DNA of 34,751 nucleotides from Flavobacteriaceae bacterium TMED48 (GCA_905181995.1 CAJIZO010000024.1:1-34751), one strand, 5' to 3'. Positions 25,107 to 34,417 are shown, counted from the first letter of the stretch. Made by a program: numbers and translations. The notes: generated from the sequence alone by a model not told the origin.

Positions 25107-26999
25107 TTACAGATTGCCAACGTCGGCCAAATTGCCCTTGACCTCGAGCCACTGTCGGCGATCCGGTGCGCGTTTTTTTGCCAGCAACATATCCAGCGTA
25201 GCATCGGTATCATCGCCTGATTGCAGCGTCAATTGCACCAACCTGCGGGTATCTGGGTCCATGGTCGTCTCGCGCAACTGCAATGGGTTCATCTCGCCCA
25301 GCCCTTTAAACCGCTGGACGTTGACTTTACCGCGCACACCCTCGGCCTCTATGCGGTCCAACATACCTTGTTTTTCGGCCTCGTCGAGCGCGTAGTAGAC
25401 CTCCTTACCGACGTCGATACGAAACAACGGCGGCATCGCCACGTAGATATGCCCGGCGCTCACCAAGGCGCGAAAATGGCGCACGAACAGGGCGCATAGC
25501 AGGGTCGCAATATGCAGTCCGTCGGAATCGGCATCCGCCAAAATACAAACCTTGTGATAGCGCAGTGCGTCGATATTGTCAGTCGCCGGATCGACGCCCA
25601 AAGCCACCGAGATATCGTGAACTTCTTGGGACGCCAAGATCTCTTGCGAGTCGACCTCCCAAGTGTTGAGTATCTTTCCGCGCAGCGGCATGATCGCTTG
25701 ATTTTCACGATTTCTCGCCTGCTTTGCAGACCCACCCGCCGAATCACCTTCAACCAAAAACAATTCACAGCGCTCGGCTTCAGCGCTCGAGCAGTCCGCC
25801 AACTTGCCGGGTAGCGCCGGCCCCTGAGTAATTTTTTTGCGCACCACCTTTTTGCTTGCGCGCATTCGCCGCTGTGCGGTAAAAATGCACAACTCGGCAA
25901 TTTTTTCTGCTTCCTCGGTATGCTGGTTGAGCCACAGACTAAAGCTGTCTTTGACCACCCCAGAGACAAAGCTAGCGACCTCGCGCGACGACAATCGATC
26001 CTTGGTTTGCCCAGAAAATTGCGGGTCTGCCAGCTTGGTCGAGAGCACGAAGCTACAGCGCTCCCATATATCGTCGGGCGCCAGTTTAACCCCGCGGGGT
26101 AATAAATTTCTAAATTCGCAAAACTCTCGAATCGCCTCCAACAGCCCGGTTCGCAAGCCGTTGACATGGGTGCCACCCTGGGGAGTCGGGATCAGATTCA
26201 CGTAGCTTTCCTGCACCAAATCGCCGCCTTCGGGTAGCCACTGTAGCGCCCATTCAGCAGCCTCGTGTTGCGCGGTAAAAACTCCAACGAAAGGCAGTGG
26301 CGGCAGTAGCTCCCAACCCTGTAAGGCACCCAGCAGATAATCCTGCAAGCCGTCCTCGTAATACCAGGTGTCGGATTGCCCCGATTGCTGGTCTTCAAAG
26401 TTGACCGTCAATCCACCGCACAGGACGGCCTTGGCGCGCAATACGTGACGCAGTCGCGAGAGCGAGAATTTAACCGAATCAAAATAACCGGCATTCGGCC
26501 AAAACCTCAGCAGAGTGCCGGTATTGCGCGCACCACAACTATCGATGACGCGCAAATCTGTGGTCTTTTCACCGTCGGCAAAATCGATTTGATAGATATT
26601 GCTCTGGCGTTTTACCGTGACCTCTAACTTCTCGGATAACGCATTGACCACCGAGACACCAACACCGTGCAAACCGCCGGAAAACTGATAGTTGTCGTTG
26701 GAGAATTTGCCACCGGCATGGAGCGTCGACAGAATCACTTCAACACCGGGGACACCCTGTTCTGGATGGATGTCCACCGGCATGCCGCGGCCATCGTCGC
26801 CGACCGACAGCGAACCGTCCTTGTACAACACCACATCGATCCGCTTGGCGTGCCCGGCGAGAGCTTCGTCGACGCTGTTATCGATCACTTCCTGCGCCAA
26901 ATGGTTAGGCCGAGTGGTATCGGTGTACATGCCAGGGCGCTTGCGAACTGGGTCTAGGCCGGTCAGCACCTCGATATCACTGGCGCTATAGTTACTCAT
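25107..26999 (-). CDS. parE: DNA topoisomerase IV subunit B
   Basis: ParE is the ATPase subunit of topoisomerase IV. The 630-residue product has the GHKL ATPase domain (QEVIDNSVDEALAGHA, DDGRGMP, GGLHGVGVSVVNALS) and the transducer with QGGTHVNG. The Toprim domain has VEGDSAGGSAKQARNRENQAIMPLRGKILN and DADSDGLHI. Length and the GDSAGGSAKQ motif match ParE rather than the longer GyrB (about 800). It lies between yqiA and parC on the minus strand. Confidence 0.98.
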   Translation of the reverse strand: MSNYSASDIEVLTGLDPVRKRPGMYTDTTRPNHLAQEVIDNSVDEALAGHAKRIDVVLYKDGSLSVGDDGRGMPVDIHPEQGVPGVEVILSTLHAGGKFSNDNYQFSGGLHGVGVSVVNALSEKLEVTVKRQSNIYQIDFADGEKTTDLRVIDSCGARNTGTLLRFWPNAGYFDSVKFSLSRLRHVLRAKAVLCGGLTVNFEDQQSGQSDTWYYEDGLQDYLLGALQGWELLPPLPFVGVFTAQHEAAEWALQWLPEGGDLVQESYVNLIPTPQGGTHVNGLRTGLLEAIREFCEFRNLLPRGVKLAPDDIWERCSFVLSTKLADPQFSGQTKDRLSSREVASFVSGVVKDSFSLWLNQHTEEAEKIAELCIFTAQRRMRASKKVVRKKITQGPALPGKLADCSSAEAERCELFLVEGDSAGGSAKQARNRENQAIMPLRGKILNTWEVDSQEILASQEVHDISVALGVDPATDNIDALRYHKVCILADADSDGLHIATLLCALFVRHFRALVSAGHIYVAMPPLFRIDVGKEVYYALDEAEKQGMLDRIEAEGVRGKVNVQRFKGLGEMNPLQLRETTMDPDTRRLVQLTLQSGDDTDATLDMLLAKKRAPDRRQWLEVKGNLADVGNL

Positions 27000-27034
27000 A
27001 GTGGTGTGTTTTCATACTGGTTAAAGTCATCTGA

Positions 27035-27607
27035 TTACGCCATTAAAAATCGATAAATATCGCCGAGATGATCGGCAAAATTGATAAAGCTGTGATCGCC
27101 GCCCTGCTCGACGAGCATCGAACACCCCCGGTAACGCTCCTCGGCATGCCGATAATCCAACACCTCGTCGCCAGTCTGAAGCAATACATGGTAGCGCCGC
27201 TTATCGACGATAATCGGACGATCCCAGCGGCGGTACTCTTCGACATGATGCGGTTCAAAGCGCCACTCATCGCCGCTGTGAAAATGGGTATTTATGCCGA
27301 TGTAACGATCCATCCCAAGCGCCGGATTCACCGCCGGGTTGATTAAAACGCCGCGATGTCCGTAGTGCTCAATCAAGTAGGTGGCAAAAAAACCGCCCAT
27401 AGAACTGCCGATTAAATAGATCGAACGATCTCGATTGTCGTCCATCAAGGTCCGCAGCCGATGCGTAGCGGCGTTCGCAAACGGCGGTAACTGAGGACAA
27501 AAAAATTCCATGTCGGGCGCGTGTTCGGCAAACCAATCGGCACTGATGCGCGCTTTTTGCGAGTCCGGTGAGCTATTAAAACCGTGCAGATATAACAGGA
27601 GTGACAT
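27035..27607 (-). CDS. yqiA: YqiA-type alpha/beta-hydrolase esterase
   Basis: This small cytoplasmic esterase has 190 residues. It begins LLLYLHGFNSSPDSQKA, the oxyanion-hole region of YqiA. The nucleophile elbow is GSSMGGFFATYL, the acid is in TGDEVLDY and the catalytic His is in GGDHSF, so the triad is complete. E. coli YqiA hydrolyses short acyl esters and thioesters; its physiological substrate is unclear. It sits immediately upstream of parE, as in E. coli and Pseudomonas, but cpdA, which normally precedes it, is missing. Confidence 0.93.
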   Translation of the reverse strand: MSLLLYLHGFNSSPDSQKARISADWFAEHAPDMEFFCPQLPPFANAATHRLRTLMDDNRDRSIYLIGSSMGGFFATYLIEHYGHRGVLINPAVNPALGMDRYIGINTHFHSGDEWRFEPHHVEEYRRWDRPIIVDKRRYHVLLQTGDEVLDYRHAEERYRGCSMLVEQGGDHSFINFADHLGDIYRFLMA

Positions 27608-27634
27608 AGATCGCGCATCGTTTAATTAGACCCT

Positions 27635-27640
27635 ATTATA
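27635..27640 (-). promoter_or_regulatory. Candidate -10 (TATAAT) for yqiA-parE-parC
   Basis: The minus strand reads TTATAATAGGG 28 bases upstream of the yqiA ATG. The -35 region is weak. It lies in the 226-base gap that replaces cpdA, and would give yqiA-parE-parC a promoter independent of nudF-yqiB. Confidence 0.5.
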
Positions 27641-27833
27641 ACGGAACAAGACACCTGCCAGCGACCAATTTATCGGCCCTTTCGGCCATCCTCCACGCAG
27701 CGATCGGCATCCCTCTAACGGCATTTTAATGCCCTCGTAAACAGCGCAGTTTTGCGCTTGCCCGACCCAGCAAAACCTGTGGCATGGGTAAATTACCGCT
27801 AGCCATTGCGGCACTGTCGAGCCTTATGACAGA

Positions 27834-28280
27834 TCAAAGGGGGGCTTTTAGTTGACGACTGCTGCAGCGCAGACCGTGGGATAATAACTCGCTCAAAAAT
27901 AAATTCCACTGCCACTTCTCATCCCGCGCGTACATCGCCGACGCTTGGCTGAGTACAAAGGGAATAGTGCGATCGCGGTTCCACTCGACCACCTCGACCA
28001 TCTGTGCATCGCGGTAAAGACGCACTTTGATATCGATATCGTCGAGCCATATGGGGCCCGACCGAGCAGCTGAAATTTGCACCAGGCTGGTATAGCGAGT
28101 GACCTCGACGACCCGCAGTTCGACGCTGCCCTGATCACCGGGGTCGGCGAATAACCAAGCGGTGGATCCCACCTGCCGAGTCTTGGGCAATACCCGCAAC
28201 AAGCGTCGATAATTTAACTCGCACTCTTCGTGCAACAGGGCCAAATCGTGGGTCTTTTTGCGCGCGTTCGGTAAAAACAA
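27834..28280 (-). CDS. yqiB: YqiB-like DUF1249 protein
   Basis: The 148-residue product belongs to DUF1249, whose function is unknown. Recognisable parts are HEECELNYRRLLRVLP near the start, the central EVTRYTSLVQIS, the RLYRDAQMVEVVEWNRDR segment, and DEKWQWNLFLSELLSHGL near the end. No signal peptide or membrane segment is present. The start is a TTG at 28280, supported by GGAG 8 bases upstream; an in-frame TGA lies five codons further up and no ATG is available. It begins 19 bases after the nudF stop, which fits an operon. The nudF-yqiB order is conserved in gammaproteobacteria. Confidence 0.9.
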   Translation of the reverse strand: MFLPNARKKTHDLALLHEECELNYRRLLRVLPKTRQVGSTAWLFADPGDQGSVELRVVEVTRYTSLVQISAARSGPIWLDDIDIKVRLYRDAQMVEVVEWNRDRTIPFVLSQASAMYARDEKWQWNLFLSELLSHGLRCSSRQLKAPL

Positions 28281-28299
28281 TCGCCAACTCCGTCAATTA

Positions 28300-28935
28300 T
28301 TAGGTCATATTTACATCGAGCGGGGCATGATCTGCACGCAACCGCGCTCGGTTTTGTTGCAGCCACAACCAAGCGATGGTCATCGCCGCACTGTTCATCT
28401 GGCCGGCGGCAAAAGCCGCCTCTACTTCAGTATACGACCACACCTGAAAAAAGATATCTTCGGCCTCGGTGGGCAATCCAAACACGCCGCCGCGAGCGGT
28501 CAAATCGGTCAGCGCGCAGTACAGATACATCTTTTCGTCGCTACCGCCCGCGCTGACCAAATAATCACATATCGGCACTAGGCGTTCGACATCAATTCCG
28601 GCCTCCTCCTGTAACTCGCGTCTGGCGACTTCAGCCGGATCCTCAGCCGCATCGACCATGCCGGCAACCACTTCGTACTGCCATGGCCCCTCGGCATGTT
28701 GCAACGCACCGATGCGGAATTGCTCGACCAGTCCCAGCGTATCGTTTTGCGGATCGTAAAGCAAAACACCGACCGCATCGCCGCGCTGAAACAGTTCACG
28801 CTTGAGCAAGCGGCTCCAACCACCGTCAAATAACCGATGGCGAAGGCTGTAGCGCAGCATTTTAAAAAAGCCTCGATAAACTATCTCAGTAGCCTCAATA
28901 CGCACATCATCACGGCCAAAACTATGTTTACGCAC
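28300..28935 (-). CDS. nudF: NudF ADP-ribose pyrophosphatase (Nudix)
   Basis: The enzyme cleaves ADP-ribose to AMP and ribose 5-phosphate. The 211-residue product contains a complete Nudix box, GMVDAAEDPAEVARRELQEEAGI, matching G-x5-E-x7-REUxEExGU. QYEVVAGMVDAAE before it and the C-terminal SAAMTIAWLWLQQNR (family x-SxxTI-x-A-L) are typical of the ADP-ribose pyrophosphatase branch. It is the first gene of the minus-strand group nudF-yqiB-(yqiA-parE-parC) and is divergent from the tolC-type gene across 186 bases. Confidence 0.95.
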   Translation of the reverse strand: MRKHSFGRDDVRIEATEIVYRGFFKMLRYSLRHRLFDGGWSRLLKRELFQRGDAVGVLLYDPQNDTLGLVEQFRIGALQHAEGPWQYEVVAGMVDAAEDPAEVARRELQEEAGIDVERLVPICDYLVSAGGSDEKMYLYCALTDLTARGGVFGLPTEAEDIFFQVWSYTEVEAAFAAGQMNSAAMTIAWLWLQQNRARLRADHAPLDVNMT

Positions 28936-29121
28936 CTCGCCCCTCGCTGATATTTATCGCCACTGCGCCAAAACCCGACCATAACATTGTTGCTGCACTC
29001 GCGTACAGACGCAGAAATCGAGCTTGCAAAATCTGTGCAAACCTACGCGAGATGCGCACTCAACATTCTGCTAAACTAAACCGTACATACTGCACACTTG
29101 CCTAAAGGATTCGACAGCCAC

Positions 29122-30597
29122 ATGAAATCTATCGAACACGCTCAACGCACCGTAAAATCGCCCCGCCTGGCCTCTGCGGCGCTGATTACCGCCGTGATTG
29201 CCGCGCCCTGTGGCGCGGAAAGCCTTCAGGACATCTACGAAATCGCGGTTGTCCAAGATCCGGTAATCGCCGCGGCGCGGGCAACCTATCGCGCCGACGC
29301 CGAGGCGCGCAATCAGGGCCGCGCCGGACTGTTGCCGCAAGTTTCTGCCAGCGCAAGCTACAGCGACAGCACCAATGATTTAAACCAGTTCGGTACAGTT
29401 TCCGTCAACGGCGCGGAGATCCCACGATCTGAAAACAACAGAACCAAAACCGACACCGAGAGCTACGCGATCAATCTGTCCCAGGCGCTGTTCAACCTGC
29501 CGGCCTGGTACAGTTTTCAACGCGGCAAGAACCTCACCGCCAGCGCCGAGGCGCAGTTTGCCGCCGATCAACAAAACCTGATCTTGCGCGTTAGCGAGGC
29601 CTACTTCAACGTGCTGCGGGCCTTTGACAACACCGAGACCCGCGACGCCGAGCAGCGCGCCATACAGCGCCAGCTAGAGCAGACCCGCGAGCGCTACGAG
29701 GTCGGTCTAGTGCCGATTACCGACGTCCACGAGGCCCGCGCGGTGTTCGACGAGGCGGCGGTCAACAGCCTCGAAAGCCGCGGTGCGCTGCGGATTGCCT
29801 TCGAGCAACTGCAAGTGCTCACAGGTCGCCGCCACAGCGTGCTCGCCGGGCTCGGCGCGCAGTTTGCCGCCAGTACCCCACAACCGGCTGAGAGCGATGC
29901 CTGGGTAGATTTTGCGCTGGACAACAACTTTCGCCTAAAAGTCGCGATGCTGACCAAACAGGCCGCCGGTAACAATGCCAAGGCGCAAAAATACCAGTAT
30001 TTACCCAAGTTGAGCCTGTCAATGGGCTACCAAAAGAGCAATAGCGACGGCACTCAAACAGGCGTCTCCTACCAAGCCGGAGTTCCAGCGGGCAGTAACG
30101 CGGATTCTCTAACGTTCGACCGCGACACTGACGGCTCCTCGGTGCAATTAAACCTCAGCATGCCGATTTATTCTGGCGGAATCCTGCACTCGCAGCGACG
30201 TCAATCGGCGCACCGCGCCGACTCCGCCCAGCAGAACCTCATCGCTGCGCGGCGCAATACGGTGCAATCGGCGCGCTCGGCCCATCAGAGCGTGATGACT
30301 AATGCCGCGCGCGTCGACGCCCGTCAGCAATCGATCGTCTCGGCGCAGAGCGCACTCAAGGCCACTCAGGCAGGTTATGAAGTTGGCACCCGCAACATCG
30401 TCGACGTATTGGTCGCGCAACAAGCGGTGTATCGGGCCCGCCGGAACTTCGCCAATACGCGTTATGACTACATACTGTCAATGATGCGCCTGAAACAGGT
30501 CGCCGGACAACTATCGCCAGACGACATCTACCAGCTCAACGCCTGGCTGCAACCGGAACTAGTGGTGCAGCGCAGCGTCATTATGGACGGTGCTTAA
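29122..30597 (+). CDS. tolC: TolC-family outer-membrane channel protein
   Basis: TolC forms the trimeric outer-membrane duct of type I secretion and RND/MFS efflux. The 491-residue product has a signal peptide ending near CGAES, then two repeats of the OMF fold. The first begins LQDIYEIAVVQDPVIAAARA and contains NLSQALFNLPAWYSF and RYEVGLVPITDVHEARA. The second has LNLSMPIYSGGILHSQRRQS and GYEVGTRNIVDVLVAQQAVY. The paired YEVG(L/T)xxIxDV motifs are the mark of the internal duplication. ATG 29122 is preferred to the TTG at 29098, which would add eight residues. Its divergence from nudF matches the E. coli tolC-nudF arrangement. The stop overlaps that of waaA by 4 bases. Confidence 0.95.
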   Translation: MKSIEHAQRTVKSPRLASAALITAVIAAPCGAESLQDIYEIAVVQDPVIAAARATYRADAEARNQGRAGLLPQVSASASYSDSTNDLNQFGTVSVNGAEIPRSENNRTKTDTESYAINLSQALFNLPAWYSFQRGKNLTASAEAQFAADQQNLILRVSEAYFNVLRAFDNTETRDAEQRAIQRQLEQTRERYEVGLVPITDVHEARAVFDEAAVNSLESRGALRIAFEQLQVLTGRRHSVLAGLGAQFAASTPQPAESDAWVDFALDNNFRLKVAMLTKQAAGNNAKAQKYQYLPKLSLSMGYQKSNSDGTQTGVSYQAGVPAGSNADSLTFDRDTDGSSVQLNLSMPIYSGGILHSQRRQSAHRADSAQQNLIAARRNTVQSARSAHQSVMTNAARVDARQQSIVSAQSALKATQAGYEVGTRNIVDVLVAQQAVYRARRNFANTRYDYILSMMRLKQVAGQLSPDDIYQLNAWLQPELVVQRSVIMDGA

Positions 30598-31913
30598 TCG
30601 GCGCTCGATACGTCGCCAAGTTCAAATGGCTCGAGCGCTTGCAATAGGCGCGCCAAGGCCCCCCGATTGGCGGTTGCCACCGCCAGCGCCGCCGCACCCA
30701 TCGCCTCTCGGCGACGGTCGTCTTGCACCAGAGCTATCACCTCAGCGGCCAGTGTCTGTTCAGACTCGCAGTACACCATAGCCCCAGCCGCCTCGAGCAA
30801 CCGCGCCACCTCGGCAAAATTGTGTACCTCTGGACCGCAGAGAATCGGCCGACCCCAGGCCGCCGGCTCGATCATGTTGTGACCGCCCACGGGCACCAGA
30901 CTACCGCCGACAAAGGCTATGTCGCAGGTGCCGTAGTAAGCCATTAACTCGCCCATAGTATCGCCGAGAAGAATATCCACCGACGCCGCCGGCGACTCTG
31001 ATTGGCTCAACCTGTGCAGCGTAAACCCCGCTTGCGTGCAGTCTGCAGCGACGCTACTGAAACGCTCGGGATGACGCGGCGTCAACACTAACAGTAAGTC
31101 TGGGATGTGCCGCTTAATCAACGTCAGCGCCGCCAAAACGATGCTATCTTCACCCGCGTGGGTACTCGCCACCAGCCAAATAGGGCGATCGTTGGGACCG
31201 CGCCAACGGCGTCGTAAATGCTCGGCTCGGTCTCTGACCGCAGCATCAAGTTCGAGATCAAACTTGATATTGCCGGTCACTTGCAGCGCCGCCTGACCAA
31301 CCCCCAGCGCCGAAAAGCGCGCCGCATCGGCGTCGGTTTGCGCTGCAACACAAGACAGTTGCGCCAGCATCGGGCGCACCAACAGCGGTAGCCGTCCATA
31401 ACCTTGCGCCGACCGCGCCGAGAGTCGCGCATTCGCCAGCACCACCGGAATATCCCGCGCCGCGCAGGCGGCAATGGTGTTCGGCCAGAGTTCGGTCTCC
31501 ATAATGATCAACAGTTGCGGTGCGCTGCGGCGCAAAAATCGAGCGATTGCGGTGGGGCTATCGTAGGGTGTATAGCTGTGACCAATGGCCGGATCATCGC
31601 CCGTTGCCGCGCGTATGCGCTGCGATCCGGTAGGCGTCATGCAAGTGATGAAAATCCGCGCCTGAGGATAGCGCGCGCGCATAGCAGCAACCAGCGGCAT
31701 CGCCGCCACGCTCTCGCCCACCGACACCGCGTGCAGCCAGATTAGCGGTTGCGCTTCGGGTTGCTGGTCGATAAAACCCCAGCGCTCACCCCAGCGCTGG
31801 GCATAGGCTGGCGCTCTGAGCGCTCGCCACAACAGCTTGAGCGCAATCAGTGGCGTGACAAGATAAAACAGCACCGTGTAGGCAAGGCGAGCGATAGACA
31901 CCAAAAAATCCAA
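30594..31913 (-). CDS. waaA: Kdo transferase (3-deoxy-D-manno-octulosonate transferase)
   Basis: WaaA adds Kdo residues to lipid IVA on the inner face of the cytoplasmic membrane, an essential step of lipopolysaccharide synthesis. The 439-residue product has one N-terminal membrane helix (YTVLFYLVTPLIALKLLW) and then YAQRWGERWGF. The catalytic region is WLHAVSVGES, followed by METELWPNTIAAC. The donor-binding half has STHAGEDSIVLAAL and GGHNMIEPAAWGRPIL. The start is uncertain: the track start is a TTG at 31913 and a GTG four codons later is also possible; no ATG is available. A small hairpin (GAGCC-GAT-GGCTC, 31919-31931) lies directly upstream. Confidence 0.95.
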   Translation of the reverse strand: MDFLVSIARLAYTVLFYLVTPLIALKLLWRALRAPAYAQRWGERWGFIDQQPEAQPLIWLHAVSVGESVAAMPLVAAMRARYPQARIFITCMTPTGSQRIRAATGDDPAIGHSYTPYDSPTAIARFLRRSAPQLLIIMETELWPNTIAACAARDIPVVLANARLSARSAQGYGRLPLLVRPMLAQLSCVAAQTDADAARFSALGVGQAALQVTGNIKFDLELDAAVRDRAEHLRRRWRGPNDRPIWLVASTHAGEDSIVLAALTLIKRHIPDLLLVLTPRHPERFSSVAADCTQAGFTLHRLSQSESPAASVDILLGDTMGELMAYYGTCDIAFVGGSLVPVGGHNMIEPAAWGRPILCGPEVHNFAEVARLLEAAGAMVYCESEQTLAAEVIALVQDDRRREAMGAAALAVATANRGALARLLQALEPFELGDVSSAD

Positions 31914-32052
31914 GTTGCGAGCCGATGGCTCCCGATACCCGACATACTACCTCAACGCGAGAGGTTTGAAATCCATATCTGCCAGCCGCAGCCGCAGATT
32001 GGGCTCCCTCGATTGCGTTCGGCGGGCAAGGCGCACCAGAAAACCCTTAATA

Positions 32053-34284
32053 TCAGCGCACCAGGTCCATTTCGTCGAGCAAGTTATCAGCACCATCGAC
32101 GTACTTCATCACCCAAAGCATGTAACGAGCATCCACCTGTATCGATCGATTTAAACCAGAATCATAGTCCCAATCGCCGATAATGCTCTCGTAGACGCCA
32201 TCGAACAAAAGGCCCACCAGTTGCGCCTGATCGTTCATTACCGGCGAACCCGAGTTGCCGCCGGTACTGTCGAGCGTCGCCAAAAAGTTGACCGGCACCG
32301 ATCCAAACCCCTGCGGATCAAAACCGCCAAACTCGCCCGTTGCGATCGCTGCAAGCAATCCGCTGGGAACATCAAACTCGTGATCGCCGTCGATATGCTT
32401 GGCCGCAATGCCGGCCAGCGTGGTGAACGGCGTCGCCAACAAGCCATCCTTGGGCGCGTACCCCCGAACCGTGCCAAAACTGACCCGCAACGAGCCGTTG
32501 GCATCCGCGTAAATCGTCTTGCCGAGGCTCTGGTAAAACGCAATAAGCGCCTGCATGTAAGCGGGCCTAGCCTGCTGTAGCGCACCGGTCAGCGTATTTT
32601 GCTTGGTTTCTTTCGCTAGGTCGTGCTCGAACAGCGCTAAGGCCAACTGGATAAACGGATCTTCACTGCGCTCGAAGTCGCCAAAAGGCCGCTCCATCCA
32701 CGCTAGACGTACCTGCTCGTCAGCCAACTGTGTGGTCGCGTGCATAGCGCGTATTTGGGTCGCCACGCGGTCGGCATCAAAGTCCTCTGCGATAGCAAAA
32801 AAGCCATCAAACGGCACAATTCTCTCCGTCGGGTCGAGCCCGACGTACTCTGGCATAAAGTGAATCAGTACTTCGGCGTCGACCGATCCATGGTAGCGTC
32901 CACTCACCCGTGTCATCGCATCGCGGAACCGCGCCATATCGCGGGTTTGATAACCCGGTTCTCGCTGGCTATCGGGCAGCCTGCGCTCATGGGCTAAACG
33001 CAGCAACCGACGCGCCGATGACAACATCGAATTACGGCCCATATAGGCCATCAAAAGATCTCGTTGCCGGTGTTGTTGTTGGCGTGCAATCAGCGATTGC
33101 AGAGTATCGATAGTCGACGAACACCTTTGACACCGACTGGGATCAGCGTCGATCCACTGCCGCAGTGCAATCTCTAGCCGACGTTTTTTGTGCAACATGT
33201 CACCGCGCTTATAGCTTTCTATCATCGAACCATAGTTTTTTGCATAATTTGCCAGCGAGGCGAGGGTACTCTGATACTTGATCCGCGCCTCGCTGCCGGC
33301 TGGCGCTGCAGTCTCGATGACCCGAATCATCTCCTCGCGATAGCGCTTTGCGGTGGGGTAGCTCCAGGCAAACATCGCCGCGACTTCGTCGGCAATTCGA
33401 TAGCGGTTGGTTCGACCCGGATAACCGGCAACCATGACAAAATCCTCGTCGGCAACGCCTTTTGCCGAAACGCTAAGATGACTTTTAGGCGCAAAGGGTA
33501 CGTTGTCGGCGCTGTAGTCCGAGGGTTTGCCATCACCGTCGACGTAGGCGCGGTAAAACGACCAATCACCGGTATGTCGCGGCCACATCCAGTTGTCCGT
33601 ATCGCCACCAAATCGACCGATACTCGATGCCGGGGCATACACGAGGCGAACGTCTCTGATCGCTAGTTGTTTGATTAAATAGTACTCCAACCCGCCGTGA
33701 AAACTGTATATTTCACAGCGGTAACCGGCGGATTTTTCGCATTTAGACACCAGCGCTTTTTCCTCGGTTTGTATTGCTCGATAGCGTTCCAGTGGGCTCA
33801 GGTTGGCGGCCAAATTGGCGGTGATTTGCCCGGTCACCCGATCCAACGACTCGGTCACATAGACCCGAGAACCGGGCGCTGCGGGGAGCTCTCGCCCGAA
33901 TGTCTCGGCCAGAAAGCCACTTTCCAAAAGGTTATTATCGACCGTACTGTTGTGTTGAATACTGCTGTAGGCGCAGTGATGATTGGTGACAATCAGGCCT
34001 TTTGGTGAGACAAACGATGCGGTGCAACCACCGAGACTGATCACCGCGCTCATCGGAAAATCGGTGAGCTTGGAAATTGCCTCGGCGGGCAGCTTCAAGC
34101 CCTCGGCCTTTAACGTGGCGCGCAGCTCCAACAACTGTTGCGGCCGCCACATGCCCTCGTCGGCGATGGTTGGCGTCACCAAAACCAGAAACGCCACAGT
34201 CGCTGCCAATAAAGCCTGTGATATGGCAGCGACGGCCTTCTGGGCGATCGCCGCGCAGACAGACAAAGGAGTGAAACCTTGCAT
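32053..34284 (-). CDS. S46 family dipeptidyl peptidase (DPP7/DPP11 type)
   Basis: This is a secreted serine peptidase of 743 residues that removes N-terminal dipeptides. A signal peptide covers about residues 1-41 (LLAATVAFLVLVTPTIADEG). The catalytic triad is visible: His in VTNHHCAYSSIQ, Asp in TDNWMWPRHTGDW and Ser in GGNSGSPVMNDQ. The FDG after the active serine (VGLLFDGVYES) looks like the Gly form of DPP7 rather than the Arg form of DPP11, but this rests on my alignment by eye. ATG 34284 is chosen because AAGGAG lies 7 bases upstream and the signal peptide starts there; the longer track start (34464) runs into ilvE. A role in peptide uptake for growth on proteins is likely. Confidence 0.93.
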   Translation of the reverse strand: MQGFTPLSVCAAIAQKAVAAISQALLAATVAFLVLVTPTIADEGMWRPQQLLELRATLKAEGLKLPAEAISKLTDFPMSAVISLGGCTASFVSPKGLIVTNHHCAYSSIQHNSTVDNNLLESGFLAETFGRELPAAPGSRVYVTESLDRVTGQITANLAANLSPLERYRAIQTEEKALVSKCEKSAGYRCEIYSFHGGLEYYLIKQLAIRDVRLVYAPASSIGRFGGDTDNWMWPRHTGDWSFYRAYVDGDGKPSDYSADNVPFAPKSHLSVSAKGVADEDFVMVAGYPGRTNRYRIADEVAAMFAWSYPTAKRYREEMIRVIETAAPAGSEARIKYQSTLASLANYAKNYGSMIESYKRGDMLHKKRRLEIALRQWIDADPSRCQRCSSTIDTLQSLIARQQQHRQRDLLMAYMGRNSMLSSARRLLRLAHERRLPDSQREPGYQTRDMARFRDAMTRVSGRYHGSVDAEVLIHFMPEYVGLDPTERIVPFDGFFAIAEDFDADRVATQIRAMHATTQLADEQVRLAWMERPFGDFERSEDPFIQLALALFEHDLAKETKQNTLTGALQQARPAYMQALIAFYQSLGKTIYADANGSLRVSFGTVRGYAPKDGLLATPFTTLAGIAAKHIDGDHEFDVPSGLLAAIATGEFGGFDPQGFGSVPVNFLATLDSTGGNSGSPVMNDQAQLVGLLFDGVYESIIGDWDYDSGLNRSIQVDARYMLWVMKYVDGADNLLDEMDLVR

Positions 34285-34417
34285 GCACCTGCTCCTTATT
34301 AAAGCGCCACTGGTGTGGCATTTCATAGACAATAACGGCGCTAGATTTTCGCCGCATAACAGCGACGATGGCCTACGCCAAGGCCAACCACCGCAAGCCA
34401 ATGTCGCAACAGATGCG

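Noticed and set aside
25460-26176. 238-aa minus-strand ORF inside parE
   Set aside because: Out-of-frame shadow of parE; Arg/Cys/Trp-rich composition typical of a wrong frame.
27626-27814. 62-aa minus-strand ORF in the gap where cpdA is expected
   Set aside because: No metallophosphoesterase motif or similarity to a CpdA end; it overlaps the candidate yqiA promoter.
31749-32183. 144-aa plus-strand ORF across the waaA-peptidase gap
   Set aside because: It spans the ends of two well-supported minus-strand genes and has no recognisable domain; the 139-base gap itself shows only a small hairpin.
34302-34316. Hairpin GCCAC-ACCA-GTGGC after ilvE
   Set aside because: Only a 5-bp stem and no real T-tract, and it lies close to the peptidase ribosome binding site; too weak to call a terminator.
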